A DNA stretch of 64,000 nucleotides from Opisthocomus hoazin (GCF_030867145.1 NC_134440.1:4464001-4528000), one strand, 5' to 3'; shown: positions 10,921-22,878, counted from the stretch's first letter. Program-made: numbers and translations. The notes: a model not told the origin generated them from the sequence alone.

Positions 10921-12157
10921 TCCCCAAAGCCATTCCCGATGTGGCCCGAAGGATTATTTAGGACAGTGTCCTGGGAGTGCTTGGGGTTCAGCCAGTAGTG
11001 CAAAGACAGAACTGGGCAGATTTGATGGGGTCCGGTGTCTGCACCCACAGTCGAGATTTCCACTGCAGGAGTTAGAGCTCCATGAAACAAATTACATCTA
11101 ATTTGAGCGGGTATGTGGTGTCCAAGGAGCATCACCATGCAAATATTTATTCAATTATTTATTCAATTATTAACCTGTTTGTTAAAAGGTACAGGTTTTT
11201 AGGGATTTGTGGTTCTGAACTGACCTGGGTTCACTGCGTATTCAGACCTAGTTCATTCCAACAACCAAGAGCTACTGCATTCCCATCAGGCTGGTGTTCC
11301 TCCGGGCACTGAGCAGTCACCATACAAGTGGGAATTGCCTGGAAGATGGGAGTTTCTGCTGTCAAACACTCTGGGAAGGAGGGACAATACTTGTCCCTTA
11401 TGCTTTCCAGTCCTTTTTCAGTCTTTCCACCATAATTTTAAAATCAGTTTTTACAGACAGAAGCTTAAGTCTTTTTTAGCTTTTTCATTTCCAACAGCTA
11501 AAATTTTAAAGTAAATAAGGTGAAAAGCCCCAATAGATGTTGAAGGTAGCCCTCCCAAGCTCATCCACCACCCACTCTCACTGTGGTAGGACAGGAGACC
11601 AACAAGCTCAGCCTCAGCAAGACCCTATCGTATCAGCCCCTTCAGCAGAGCTAGCTGCTCACCCAGGGGCCTTGGAGGTGGATCTGCCCTCTCACCAGTT
11701 TGGGTAATGGCAGAGTGAGGCCACACGGGCAAACAGAGACTTTCAACTTCTGCTAGCTGCCATTCTGACCGGCAGTTACCAATCAACTCATTTGAAATGG
11801 CAGAAACCTCTTCTACCCTAAGCAATTTATTTGGCTTGGTATCACTTCAAACATCACAATTTTGAGAAAAAAGTGCATGTTCGCCAGACCAATCCAAGCT
11901 GCCACACACCCCCCCAGCAGACAGAAGCTTGTTCCCACTCTGCCACGTTTTTCAGCAACAGACACGTAGCTGATGGGGAGGCTCATTCACCCTGTCTGCA
12001 CATCATCAGCAAAAGGAGACTGGCATCCTCTAGGTACCCAGAGGGAGATGAAGTTAGAAGCTACGTGCTTGGAGCAGACCAGAAAGGAAGGGGAGAAGAG
12101 GTTTAAGCAGGTTTGCAGTAATGTTACACAACCCAGCCTTGGGAAACGGTCACCGGG

Positions 12158-12165
12158 TGATGTCA
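12158..12165 (+). promoter_or_regulatory. CRE-like site TGATGTCA upstream of copy 2
   Basis: This is the same site as at 1607-1614, at the equivalent place in unit 2. It is followed 26 bp later by the X-box-like motif. Confidence 0.4.
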
Positions 12166-12191
12166 CAGATCTGCAGAGATGACCTAAGGGT

Positions 12192-12204
12192 GTTGCTTAG
12201 CCAC
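12192..12204 (+). promoter_or_regulatory. RFX X-box-like motif upstream of copy 2
   Basis: GTTGCTTAGCCAC, identical to the motif at 1641-1653, lies about 230 bp before the copy 2 ATG. Confidence 0.35.
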
Positions 12205-12433
12205 TAGAGACAACAAAAGAGAAGAGTTCTACCCTTAGAACCTCCGGAACCTGCAGAAAGCCTGTGGAGACCTCTAGGGCAGAAGCAGGTTTTGATCTCC
12301 GTCCTGCTGCAGCTCCAAGTCACGGCATAGTGATATCATCCAGGTGGGATTGTGGCTCTGTGACTCTCTCTTACACTTTTCCTTCGGGACAAGCCGGGAA
12401 ATTGGTGTTCAGAGCTACCCAACTGCCTCCATC

Positions 12434-13423
12434 ATGAACCTCCGGCTCCTGCTTCTTTGCTTTACGGTTGCTGCTTCCTTCTTCAATGCTGCTCTTGCCT
12501 TTGGGTAAGTGGCTTACAATGACAGTTCTGAGTGTGTTCTTTATAAAGCCCTGCCTGCATGCTTTGGGCCATGGCTCCCGGCAGAAGGGCTGACAGGGTA
12601 TTTGATGAGGGTGACACCATCAAATGCTTGCCATCCAACAGAGAATCCTCCAACACCAAGAAAGGCCTCCGAGACCTACATTGCACTCATACAAGGGTAT
12701 GATTGCTCTTTTGCCGAGAAAGTCCTTCACGACCAGCAGGCTAGATACCAAGCTGCTGTTGTCCACAATGTGGATTCAGAGCAACTGGTTACTGTGATGG
12801 CTGATGACAAAGAAATTAAGATACCATCACTCTTTACGGGACAATCGGTCTCCCTTCACTTGCAAAGGACACTGTAAGACGAGAAACAGGCATGCATCAG
12901 ACTTCTGCCACCCAAACAGTATTTGAATCCTTGTCAAGACAATGCTAAAATGCTGCAGGAAGCTTTCGTCATGCAGGTTTTCAGGAATGTATTCTACATC
13001 ATTATTTCCACTATTGCAATTATGGGTGGCTTAAGCTTGTACAAGAGGGCTCACAAGAGAAAGCTTCACACATACGGGGAGGTAGACAATTACGAGACCC
13101 ATGTGATCTGCATAGCAGAGTACAAGGAAGGGGACCACCTAAAGATCCTGGTCTGTTCTTACACTTACAGTTCCTTCATCGACACCTGGTTCTTCATCCA
13201 GTTTGGGAAGAGGAGACGTCCCTTCTGCAAGCAGGTGGTGAAAACCCAAAGGCAAGGTGACGTGCCAGATCAGGCTGGCGAAGGTGTGAATGAGGAGAAA
13301 CAGGACTCTGAAGACAATGCAGTCATAGAAGGGCGTGAAGAGGAATACATTGAAGAGGAGAAAGATGATGCAAGCACAGTGGAAGAGGAATGGTTTGATG
13401 CACAGCAGAACAGCACCACTTGA
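12434..13423 (+). pseudogene. RNF13/RNF167/ZNRF4-family (PA-TM-RING) intronless retrocopy, copy 2, two in-frame stops
   Basis: The layout is as in copy 1: signal peptide, PA domain, one transmembrane helix, damaged RING-H2 and acidic tail in a single frame. TAA codons at 12506-12508 and 12875-12877 fall at the same places, so both stops predate the duplication. The only coding change I see is an in-frame 3-bp loss soon after the first stop (LYKALP here, LYKEALP in copy 1). The 166-codon segment from the transmembrane region to the TGA is identical in protein sequence to copy 1. The missing zinc ligands are the same. Both stops lie inside GTAAG strings that resemble splice donors, so a spliced product cannot be ruled out. 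I call it a pseudogene because the first stop separates the signal peptide from everything downstream. Confidence 0.82.
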
Positions 13424-13445
13424 GCTGTGACCAGGATAAGTTATC

Positions 13446-13451
13446 ATTAAA
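13446..13451 (+). promoter_or_regulatory. ATTAAA polyadenylation signal after copy 2
   Basis: ATTAAA lies 23 nt past the TGA, in the same position as in the other copies. Confidence 0.4.
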
Positions 13452-13744
13452 TTGAGGGGAGTCTCCCCTGTGCTTTCTTTCAGCTCTTGCTGCAGACTAG
13501 CTTGTATTGGGAAGCAATTAACAGCACAGCTTTGGCTGCTCTCCCTGGTCCCCGCAATGAAAAAAAAAGGCATGAAATCTCAGCTGGAAATACCAAAAAC
13601 TCCCTGAGCCACAGCAATGGGGGAGAAGCAGAAAGGAGGAGGGAAGCAGGGATGTAAGAACATTTGGTATGGGAACTGGCTTACAGCTATTGGGATACTT
13701 CCTCAATTCCCTCTCAAAATACACATGTATGGACACATGGGCAC

Positions 13745-13978
13745 TCCCCAAAGCCATTCCCGATGTGGCCCGAAGGATTATTTAGGACAGTGTCCTGGGA
13801 GTGCTTGGGGTTCAGCCAGTAGTGCAAAGACAGAACTGGGCAGATTTGATGGGGTCCGGTGTCTGCACCCACAGTCGAGATTTCCACTGCAGGAGTTAGA
13901 GCTCCATGAAACAAATTACATCTAATTTGAGCGGGTATGTGGTGTCCAAGGAGCATCACCATGCAAATATTTATTCAA
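13745..13978 (+). repeat. Truncated tandem unit 3 (first 234 bp)
   Basis: This matches 370-603 and follows unit 2 head-to-tail. It stops at TTATTCAA, inside the AT-rich direct repeat of the unit, and then continues as unrelated sequence (GTCTTAAAAAGG). It contains no part of the RNF13-like frame. Confidence 0.92.
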
Positions 13979-16900
13979 GTCTTAAAAAGGCCTTTGTGAG
14001 ACACAAAGCAAATGGTGTTTCCGTAGCCACGGATGGTCCTTCCCACCAGGCAGCAGTGCAAAGCCATCTGTCAGCACCTGAGCTCACACTCTAACACAAG
14101 CCATACATTCTCCATGCCTCTTTGGGGCAGGATTAGTGAGGCTTTGATGATGGTGTGTTCTTTGCCACACAAGGTCAAGCCAACCATTTCCTCCTTCCCA
14201 AGGCTTCAGGGTTTACCCTGGGCATAACTCCTTCAACTTCACCAGACAGATTTTGGCACTGTGGCCTCTCTCTCCTCCTTTTTATGTCCCTTGCTGCAAC
14301 GTAAGGAGACACCTGGCAGAACCGTTCTGTCTGGAAATCCATCCTTGGATTGTTTTGTCTCTATTAGCCCTCGCAAGCAGATGACAGGGGAGCATGAACA
14401 TAGACAGCGTGGGATGAGACATTCACCCAGCTGCTAGTTCAAAGGCATGTCATCATTTATAACACTCCCAGCTATTCCAACTCTCCCTACTTGTTCTCAG
14501 TTAAAAGAAAGAAGAGCAAGCCATTTCTAGTTCTGTATATTTAGCATTCAGGGAGATGCTATTTATTTTGGTGCTGTTGCTCTTGGGGTAGCACAGCTTC
14601 CCCAGCTCCATGGGGCATTTCTCTTCCAGAGCAGCGCTGCAAAGTTGTGCTCTAACCCCTCAGCACCCCACCAGTGTGACAGTGCAGAAGCTGCTAGCAA
14701 AGGGAGAGATGGAGAGAAGAGGACCTCTTTAGGTCCCAGCTTGGCCCTGCCTGCACCTTGTGCATCCCTTCTGGCAGTCGTTTAGCCCTGCCATGTTCCA
14801 TGTATGGGGCCCTGTCATTGACAAGTAAACCACCACTTCCCCGCACTGGCAAAGAGTTCAAAACCAATATCAAATCAATCTGCTAAAAAGGCTTTTATCT
14901 CCATTGGGCTGGTGTTTCTGCAGGGCCAGCCCACGGGCACCTTACCAAAATGGGCTGCTGTGGGCTGGAGAAAACCCTCTGTGTCCAAGCTTTGGCCAGT
15001 CCAGGGACACTGCAGTATCCAGCAGCCACAGCATAAGCAGAGAGGAACCTGCTCTGCTGGACACCTACATCAACAAACACAGCCTACAAGTGACACTCAA
15101 CCTGAGCCTCCCTCAGTGCCTTGGTCCCCCCAGAAACAACCCCACCATCCCCCAGTTTGGGCCAGACCCACACCAGCCTCACTCCCAGTATCTGTGGTGG
15201 GGAGCAAGACCCTGGCCCAAAGCAGGTCAGTGAGGAAATGAAAGCGATGCCTGCACATTTCCCATCCAGCTGAGTCCCCGCAGTGATCCTGGTGGGTCCC
15301 TACAGCCTGGGAAACCCAGCCAGGAGTCCTGGCTTTTCTGCAGTCCCCACCAGCAGACATAGGATGCTCAAAGGAGCATCTTACCTTGGGCATTGCCACC
15401 CCAAAGCACCTCACTTGCTCTGAAAAAAGGCAGCAACAGCAGCAGGGGGTAGTTGAATCCCTTCTAGTTGCAAGCCTATCTGCAAATAACTTGGGCACAT
15501 TTCCAGCCCATCGCTAAGACGACGCAGAACTGACTTATCCCCAGAGACTGCAAATGGTCTGATCCAAATTCCACTGAAGTCCACGGCAAGGCTCATTACC
15601 TCCGTCTGGCATTAGCTCTGGCTCTTTGCTCACAACAGCCCTGGGCAAGAACTCCCTCTCCAAGGAGCCCCAGCGCAATTAACTGAGGAAGCATCGCTCC
15701 CATCTCAAAGCTGACAAAAAGCCCCAGACCCTTCCCCACCAAATGTGGGCACACCAGCACCAACCAAGCCGTTCAGGCTGGGTCCAATAGAGGGCAACAA
15801 TATCACACGAACCACTTCATTAAACTAATTACCAACAGCCAAGGTGAGAATCACTGCCCACACTTCTCCAGGGCTGGATTTATCCCTTCCCTCATTCCCA
15901 TTTCACTGGAAGGTGAGCGGATGCACCGGCAGCCTGAGGTTTCAGAGGTGGTCAGGATGGATGGCCCCAAAGCATTTGAGCTTTGGGTGCCTCTCAGTCA
16001 GCCGTGCTCATTTTCCCCTTGATGTGGGACCCTGCAAAGCTACTGAACCACCCATCCTCTCCTGGGTCCCACCAGCCCACAGTCCCCACTCAGAGCTCTG
16101 CCTCCTCCTTCCCACCTGCAGCATATTACAGCAATAATAAGATGCACTCCATGTAGAACCACAACCTTCTGCAAGGCTGTTTTGCATAAAGACACCTTAT
16201 ACACTGGCAAACATTTGTTTAATTAACACTCTTGCTTGCCAGGTCTGCCTACAACCCCCAGTGCTGCACAGGGAGAGAAACTTATCCTGCTGCAACCCCT
16301 TTCTGACCTCTCCAAGCCTTAGGAGTGAAGCCAGGGATGCACCATCCCCTTCCCCCTGGGGAATCACCCTGTGCTGTACCGGCTGCAGCCTCCCCAGCTC
16401 CTCTCTGCATCCCGGCACGTCAGAGAGTCTGTGCAATCCTATTGCTCAAGGGGAGCGTCTCCCAGGCTCGCAAGCAAGGAGCACCCATGGGATGCTGGCA
16501 GCAGGCATTGACACAACATGGCTTGACTAGCACAGCTGCACGCTAGCGAGGTCTGGATTGCAGCAGGCCTGGCAAAACAGGGACTTTTTTTGGGGGAAAG
16601 CAGTACAAAAAGCAGAGCTCTGAGTTGTCTCTTGTCAGCTGAGCTGCAGGAATTGCCGGTGCACTTGTATGGTGAAATGAATTAGTGTTAATGCCTGTTG
16701 TGGGAGGTTAAGCCAGTATTTTACCCTGCATCCACAGCAGGCAGGGAGCTTGCAGGCAGCCAGGCACTGTAACTCCCCATCCCGGGCTAACGTGACTGCG
16801 TGCAACCGTGATTTAAGCTCTTATTATAAGAGTGTGGAAGTAGAGCTGTAGACAGCTTCTGGGAGGTGGGATTTCACCCTGGCTCCCATCTGGGAGTCCA

Positions 16901-18189
16901 GGGAGGATTCCCACCGACACCAGCAAAGTCAAGGTTTTACCCGTTCCCATCCCCAGGGTTTGCTCATCCCTCCTCGCGTTTGGTTACAGTGTGGGTGGTA
17001 ACCACGGCTGCCGGTGTGTTACACACCACATGTCTCCTGTCGGCAAAATCAAACTGTGCCCAAGGAATCTGGGGGAGAGCAGCAGAGATGAAGAAGCTGA
17101 GATTTCACTTGGGTTGGCAGCAGAACCTCAGTCCCAGGATCCCCCATGGGTGCTATTTGAGCAGGCTCGGACAGGCAGCTCATGTCAGAGTGGGGATGAA
17201 AGCCTGAATCACCCAAATGCCAGGCTCCTGCTGTATCCCAAGCCATCCCCCCTACCCACAGCACACAGGCCTCCTCCGGCACATCAGCACCCTGCCAAAA
17301 CCTGCTCACCAGCTTTGAACATCCTTGCAAGGGGCCACCAGAGAGGCTCCATCCCCAACACCAAGCACGTCCCACTCAATCCACGAGCCAGCACAAAAGC
17401 AGAGCTCAGCTGCTTGGGACATCAGAAAAGGCTGCACCCAAGCCGCAGTGTTGAGCTCAGGGACTGTCACCTCTGAATTTAGGGGGCTGGGAGAGAGGCT
17501 CCATTCGACCCCAAAACCAGCAGCTGAGACAAGCTGGGAGCTGCAGTTTGACCAAAGGAATTCCTCCCACCAGCAGCTGCTGAGCCCTGTTCAAAGCCCT
17601 CAAGCCAAAGGCTTGGCCGAGAGCCTGGAGGACAAGCTCGTCTCTCACTGGATATGTATTTGTTTTCATCTGGATTTACGTGATGAGATCAAAGCAGCTG
17701 CACTGAGGTTAGACAGGATTTACTGAGGGCAGAACTCTGGGGCATTTGGTTGTACAGTTTTGCCCCATCTCCGTTTTCACCCCAGGGGCTTTCCAGGCTG
17801 TTTGAAGGATGAGCTGGGCTGATTTGCTGTAGCCCACTGCAACCTGTGTGCACCCAGTGCTCAGTGCCACTCACCTCCCAGCACTAAATATGCCTCCAGA
17901 CAGCAGAATATGCCAAAACAAGATCCCAGTGCTCATTTTTCGCTGGCTACATGCTAAGGCTATTCACGTCTCTGCACAGGAGATGAACAGACCAAAGCCA
18001 GGACTGGGACACAACCGGGGGACCTTCTATGATTCTGTGACCTGGGCACTTGTACGCAGACACACCAGCCCTCCTTCCAGGCTGAGGTTACCAACCTAGC
18101 TTTTACAGAAGCGAGGATGTTGGGGCTCCTTCAGCGGTGCTGGGACAGACCTGCCCTGTAGCAGGGCAGCAAACAGCTGCTTTGGAGCC
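13979..18189. other. Non-coding DNA between the array and the solo LTR
   Basis: The open frames here are short, overlap on both strands and show no family motif. A weak CR1-like 3' end (CTTCTATGATTCTGTGA) lies near 18029-18041 but is too short to be sure of. Nothing else is recognised. Confidence 0.5.
18185..18189. repeat. Left target-site duplication (GAGCC) of the solo LTR
   Basis: GAGCC lies directly before the LTR end at 18190 and is repeated exactly at 18608-18612. A 5-bp duplication fits integration by an ERVL-type integrase. Confidence 0.8.
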
Positions 18190-18607
18190 TGTTTCGGTTT
18201 CGGCTGCCGCCGGCAACAAAAGCGCCACGCGGCCGCCCCTCCCCCCGCCGGCGTGCGGAGGAGAATGGAAAGAAAGAGGCAGAAACCGGTGGGTCGGGAT
18301 AAGGGCAGTTTAACAGAACAGCAAACAGAGGGAAAACAGGAACAACAACGGTACAAATAGGGAGAAAACACAACCACGAACCGTACACCTCAGACAGCCG
18401 CTCTCCCGAAACAGGACCGGCGCTGCGCCCCCCCAAGCCGCGAGTGCCTTCCCGCCGCGCCGCCCCCCCCACCGGAACCCCGCGTGATGTCACATGGTAT
18501 GGAACACCGGGCTCTGTTTGGCCAGGTGGGGTCAGCCCCCACCCCCCGGCTGTGCCCCTTCCTGGAGTCCGGTGAAAATTAACCCTGTCCTGGCCAAACC
18601 CAGGACA
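18190..18607 (-). mobile_element. Solo LTR of an avian ERVL-type endogenous retrovirus
   Basis: Read on the minus strand, the element starts TGTCCTGGGTTTGGCCAGG, runs into GTTAATTTTCACC, and ends GCCGAAACCGAAACA. It therefore has TG...CA ends and is about 418 bp long. Internal landmarks match a common avian LTR: GGTGTTCCATACCATGTGACATCACG, here split by its CpG-rich middle; TTAAACTGCCCTTATC followed by CCGACCCACCGG; and a G-rich 3' part ending in the GTTGCCGGCGGC stretch. Exact 5-bp GAGCC duplications flank it. No internal gag, pol or env sequence is present, so recombination between two LTRs removed the provirus. The family name is from recall of avian LTRs and needs a library search. Confidence 0.85.
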
Positions 18608-18612
18608 GAGCC
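18608..18612. repeat. Right target-site duplication (GAGCC) of the solo LTR
   Basis: This is an exact copy of 18185-18189, directly after the LTR end. Confidence 0.8.
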
Positions 18613-20496
18613 TTTCTCCCAACCCTCATATTTCTTGTGGCCACACGTTTCCCTACACAGTAAAAGCAAAACGCTCCCATACAGCAATGTAGTGTGCAGG
18701 GCACTGGCACTTGCTGCTGGGCCAGCCCAGATGACCAGTTCCCCCTCTGCAGCAACTCGGTGGGAAGGTAAGAGCTGACCCTCTGCTTAAACACACAATA
18801 CAGGAGACAACATTGCAGGGAAGCACATAGACTCCACAGCCACGTTCTCCAAAGCTGATCGCTGGGTGGTGGCAGCACTCGAAGCTACGATGCACCCCGC
18901 AGCGCATGGTGCTCAGTCACCAAGGCGGGTGACACCCTCCCACAACAGCTACGGCTACACCAGGCCCACCAGAGCAACCTCCTCTGCACCCAAATTATTA
19001 GGGCTGAAATTTGGGGGAGGCAGTTTAAAGAACAGATGGTCGTGCTTTAGTATCGCAACACACTGCCAGTTAATTAATGCTAGCTGTAATTAAACTTTAC
19101 ACAAATTAGCTGTCAGCTATGCTAAAGGGAATCATTTCTCTCAAATGCCACCTTGAATCGCTGAGTTGTGAGACTTTTCTACAACGTAATTAAAAGCAGG
19201 AGGCTGGCATGGAAGGGGGCGGGTGGCAGGGAGGGAATAACCAGGGGATGAAAGCTGCAGGCAGGGAGGCAGCTGGAGATCCCCACTCTGCAGGAGCAAC
19301 TCCTCTCCTTTGGTCTGGGGGGACCTCAGGGGCTCTGCTTGGCTTTTATTCCCTCCAGCACACAAAGGACATTCCTCCCCCTGAGTCTACGTTTTAGTCT
19401 GGAGCTGAAGTTTTAGCTCATGGAAGGAGAAAAGTTTGAGCTCAAGAGGTCCAAGCAGAGGTGGTAGCACCTCAGCAGGACAAAGAGAAAGCTGGGTCAG
19501 GAGCTGTTGTGAAGCCCCTCTACTTGGAAAAGCAGAAAACAAGATGTGTTTGCAGGGAGAGGGCTGGTTTTGACAAGTCTTCTGCTTAGGAGAAAGAAGT
19601 CTGTCAAAACAGCCATGTTGACATTTTCCACCAAGTTGCATTTTATTCCAAGTGATGCTTTGGAAATTTTAGCTCATTCCTTGCTTTGCATCTTTGCCAG
19701 TGCTCATAGAGCTATGAAATGACTAACATGAGAGCACCACAACCAAGCAGGCGAGCACTCACTTGGGCTGGGTGGAACTGGGAATATTAAAGCTAATTCA
19801 TCCCAAATTAGCACAAGTTTTGGCTGGAAATGAAACTGGGGAAACAGACAAACATCTCAACATCAGATATATTAATGATGACTAGTAGAGATTTTCAAAC
19901 ACGTTCCCATTTGCTTACAGACAAACATGCAGGACACATCATGGGGTACCTGATCTTGGTGATGGACATCTCTAGAAGAAGCTCCAGGGTCTGGACAGGC
20001 AGGAGATGAGACTAGAAACAAGGCAACCAAGGGTACATGGAAAAAGCAATGCTGGAGGACAACACACTCCTTCCACAGCCCATCCTGGGCTTAAATAGTG
20101 CTCCTGGGTGAGTGGGTGGGGGGACCAAGCTGAGGCTGCTCAAGGCAATTAAAGCCAATTAGTGCACTCAGGATCCATGAAGTCAAATCACAGCCTGGAA
20201 GAGCCCAGTAACCCCAGTCAGACTTAATGACTTTAGTTCTCTGGGTTATTTCCCCTCTTTCCCACCCTGTGAGCCACCTGCGATCCTGTCCAGGTGCTGT
20301 GGATAGTGCACGGCCACTCCAGCCCAGGGTGATGGGCCCCAAAGCCAGCTCAGGGGCTGCGTGTGTCCCCTGGGGATCCGTCTCCAGCAGCCCGAGGCGT
20401 AACTGATGCTCATGTCTCATGCAGTCGTGGGTAATTGATATGCCCAGATGTTTTCAGCTCCATGATACAGAGGAAAACAACAATCTCCATGGTTCC

Positions 20497-20580
20497 TGCC
20501 AGACTGACGTGGAAAATTCCTTCCTGATCCCAAATCTGCTAATCAGATCGAGCACTTCAGGGAGACTTGGCGGGCGAGCA
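20497..20580 (-). mobile_element. Possible ancient CR1/L3-like LINE scrap
   Basis: The stretch GTGGAAAATTCCTTCCTGATCCC followed by an AAT-CAG motif, split here at the nearest landmark, resembles a segment seen in old amniote CR1/L3 copies read on the opposite strand. The match is from memory and short, so the call is weak. Confidence 0.25.
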
Positions 20581-22785
20581 TGGCTCGGGAAGGAGTCCCC
20601 AGACCCCCATCGCCACGCTTGCTGCCCATCCAGCATCCCACCTCCCACCCCGCCGCGACTCGGAGCACCTGGGAGCACAGCTGGCCAGACGCGCCCCTGA
20701 GAAACCATTTCTCCTCGACTCCTGCAGACAACTGGCTGAGGCGCAGGATGAGTTGTAGTCACGGCCTTGCCGCAGAGCTCCAAGTGTTACGAACATCTTG
20801 AGGGCAGAGTGAGACGGCCTTCTCCCCGAGGGCAGGAGCAGGGGGGGATTTATGAATTAAGGTCAGGAAGGGCCACGGTGACTCGCTCCCCTCCTTCTCC
20901 CAAATGCATACGCCGCAGCCATTTTTCTCCTCCAGCAGCTGAATTAAAGCCTCTGGTTTGTAGCAATACCAAACCTCATTTTGGAGGCTCTGAGCAACGG
21001 TAAATCCCTGGTCCCTTGGTCTCCGTCAGCCCTCGCTGCCCTGCAGCGTGTCCTCCTCCAAGGTTGCCTTCAGCTTCCAGCAATTAGGGCTTCTCCGGCA
21101 TTTTGCTTGACAGGCTGTAGGCTCCATTTCCAGCCCGATACACACAGAGGAGTTCAGTTCCTCTGCACCAGCGCTCTCCAACCTCTCCTCGGGGACCCAG
21201 AGCCTCCCGCCCCACCGCTCACCTCCCACCACCATCAAAACCCCTTTACCCTTGCGGGCTGGCCGGTGCGGCGAGCAGGGCTGGCCCAAATGGCCGGGCA
21301 GATTAGTTCGACCGTATTCCCGGCACACTGTGCAGACTCAAGAGCACTTCTCGGCTTTTCTTTGCTTTCCTTTTTTTTTTTTTTTTATTTTTTAAGGCTC
21401 AATCAAGGATCACATCAACTTCTCTTTTTCCCCGCAGCTCTGCTCTGGGAGCTCATGATGAGGGAGTTATACACCCATGACCCCTAAATCCTTTTCTGAG
21501 TCACTGCCGCTGCAAGCTCTGCTCTCCCATCCTGGAGGCAAACAATCCGGCTCCTTTGTTCCCACCTAAGCTACAGCGGCCTCATACAAAGCGCCACAGT
21601 CATTGGTATTTTACACTTCAGGAGTGCTTTTTTTTTTTTCCAAAGCAGCACAAAACAGTGATAGCACGGCAGTACCTGAAGTCCCCGGTGCAGACCAAAG
21701 GGGCTCGAGCTGCGTATTGCCAAGGTCGGTGTATTACTAAGGCAGGGATGTAAAGGCTGGAGGTGGGCATTGATGTGAGCCTGGGGCCAAAATGTTTGTC
21801 CTCTCTGGATTTCTAAGCTCACTCAGCCTGGTGGCAGGAGGGCCCCCAACCCAAAGAGCAGGAACATCCCTAAGTCTTTTCTCAGCCAAAAGGGACCCAC
21901 AGCTTTCACACAAGGCTTCTCTGCCCCCAGGTCCTCGCTCCAGGGGACCCCCGATCCTTGGCTGCGTGTGACACTTCGCCCAGCACATGGCTGCCTTGTC
22001 CCCAGTCCAGGAGAAATTCAGTCCATGCAGACCTCACAGGAACTGTTTGATGGCCTCCTCTTTGCTTCTGCCACGAGGCTGGGATGTGCAGAGCTTTGCA
22101 TACAGCATCGCGTTTGGCTGTGGAGCTCCTTGGGGTTTAGAGAATGGCTGCATGGACCCTGTCCCACCATCGGGGCTAGAGCGAGGGGACAGAGCAGCCA
22201 AGCACAGCGATGGCCAAGGTCTGGCACACAGACCGGGCTCTGCACCTCACCCTGCTGCCAGCAGCACTTATGGGAGCCCAGTTGTGGCTTGGAGATTCAC
22301 CCAAGCTCACCTCATGCTGGACCCAGGATGTACACTCACTTCTTGCTTCTCGAAGAGAAAAGGAAGGGATCCACTTTTAAAAAGAAATCAGAGCACACTC
22401 GAGAAGTGTTGAATGGCAGAGCACAGTGCGTGCGACGAAGGGCTCGGATTTTGCTCCTTCTTCCCCCTGTCAAAGGACGCCTGCCTGAAAGTCAACCAGA
22501 AACAGCCCCCGAGCGCCTGCCTGAGCGGCGGCAGGCAGAGCTCTGCCCCAGCATTACCACACCAAGAGCTGCAGGAGGTATCGGCTGCCTTCCCCCACCT
22601 CCTCCATTTCAATTAAGAACCAACATGTTTTCCTCCTTGCTGCCATCCTTTTATCTCCGGCTCCTTCCCGTGCTGCGGTTCTGTCTCTCCCTTGGTGTGA
22701 CGGCTCCCTTGTGGTACCCAGCTCGCACAGCCCCTGGGAGCACGGCTTCGTCTCGCAGCCTGCAGGCTCCTGGGCTGCGGGAGCA

Positions 22786-22878
22786 GTGACACACGCAGCT
22801 GTGCGTGTGCATCTGTGTGCACATGGGTGTGTGCACATGTGTACGTGCGTGTGTGTGCATGCACGTCTGCGTACATGT
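22786..22878. repeat. GT-rich alternating purine-pyrimidine tract
   Basis: This is about 90 bp of degenerate GTGTGC/GTGCAC repeats with GTACGTGCGTGTG in the middle. Such tracts can adopt Z-DNA and are length-variable. The open frames rich in Cys, Val and His here are by-products of the repeat. Confidence 0.7.

Larger units (their letters stand above)
10921..13744 (+). repeat. Tandem unit 2 (complete, about 2.82 kb)
   Basis: This is a near-identical copy of 370-3197. It starts abruptly at the same base (TCCCCAAAGCC) at which unit 1 starts. At 13744/13745 it is joined head-to-tail to unit 3 by the same junction as 369/370. It carries the RNF13-like frame at 12434-13423. Differences from unit 1 include GGGAAGGAGG for GGGAGGGAGG, ACACAACCC for ACACAGCCC, CTGCAGCTCC for CTGCGGCTCC, GACTCTCTC for GACTGCCTC, and loss of 3 bp inside the coding frame. 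Confidence 0.93.

Noticed and set aside
18010-18041. CR1 3' octamer-like end CTTCTATGATTCTGTGA
   Set aside because: Only about 17 bp match, and the preceding bases do not follow CR1. It is mentioned in the region note but not called.
21968-22789. 273-codon plus-strand frame
   Set aside because: Low-complexity GC-driven sequence with no recognisable motif, overlapped by equally long frames on the other strand.
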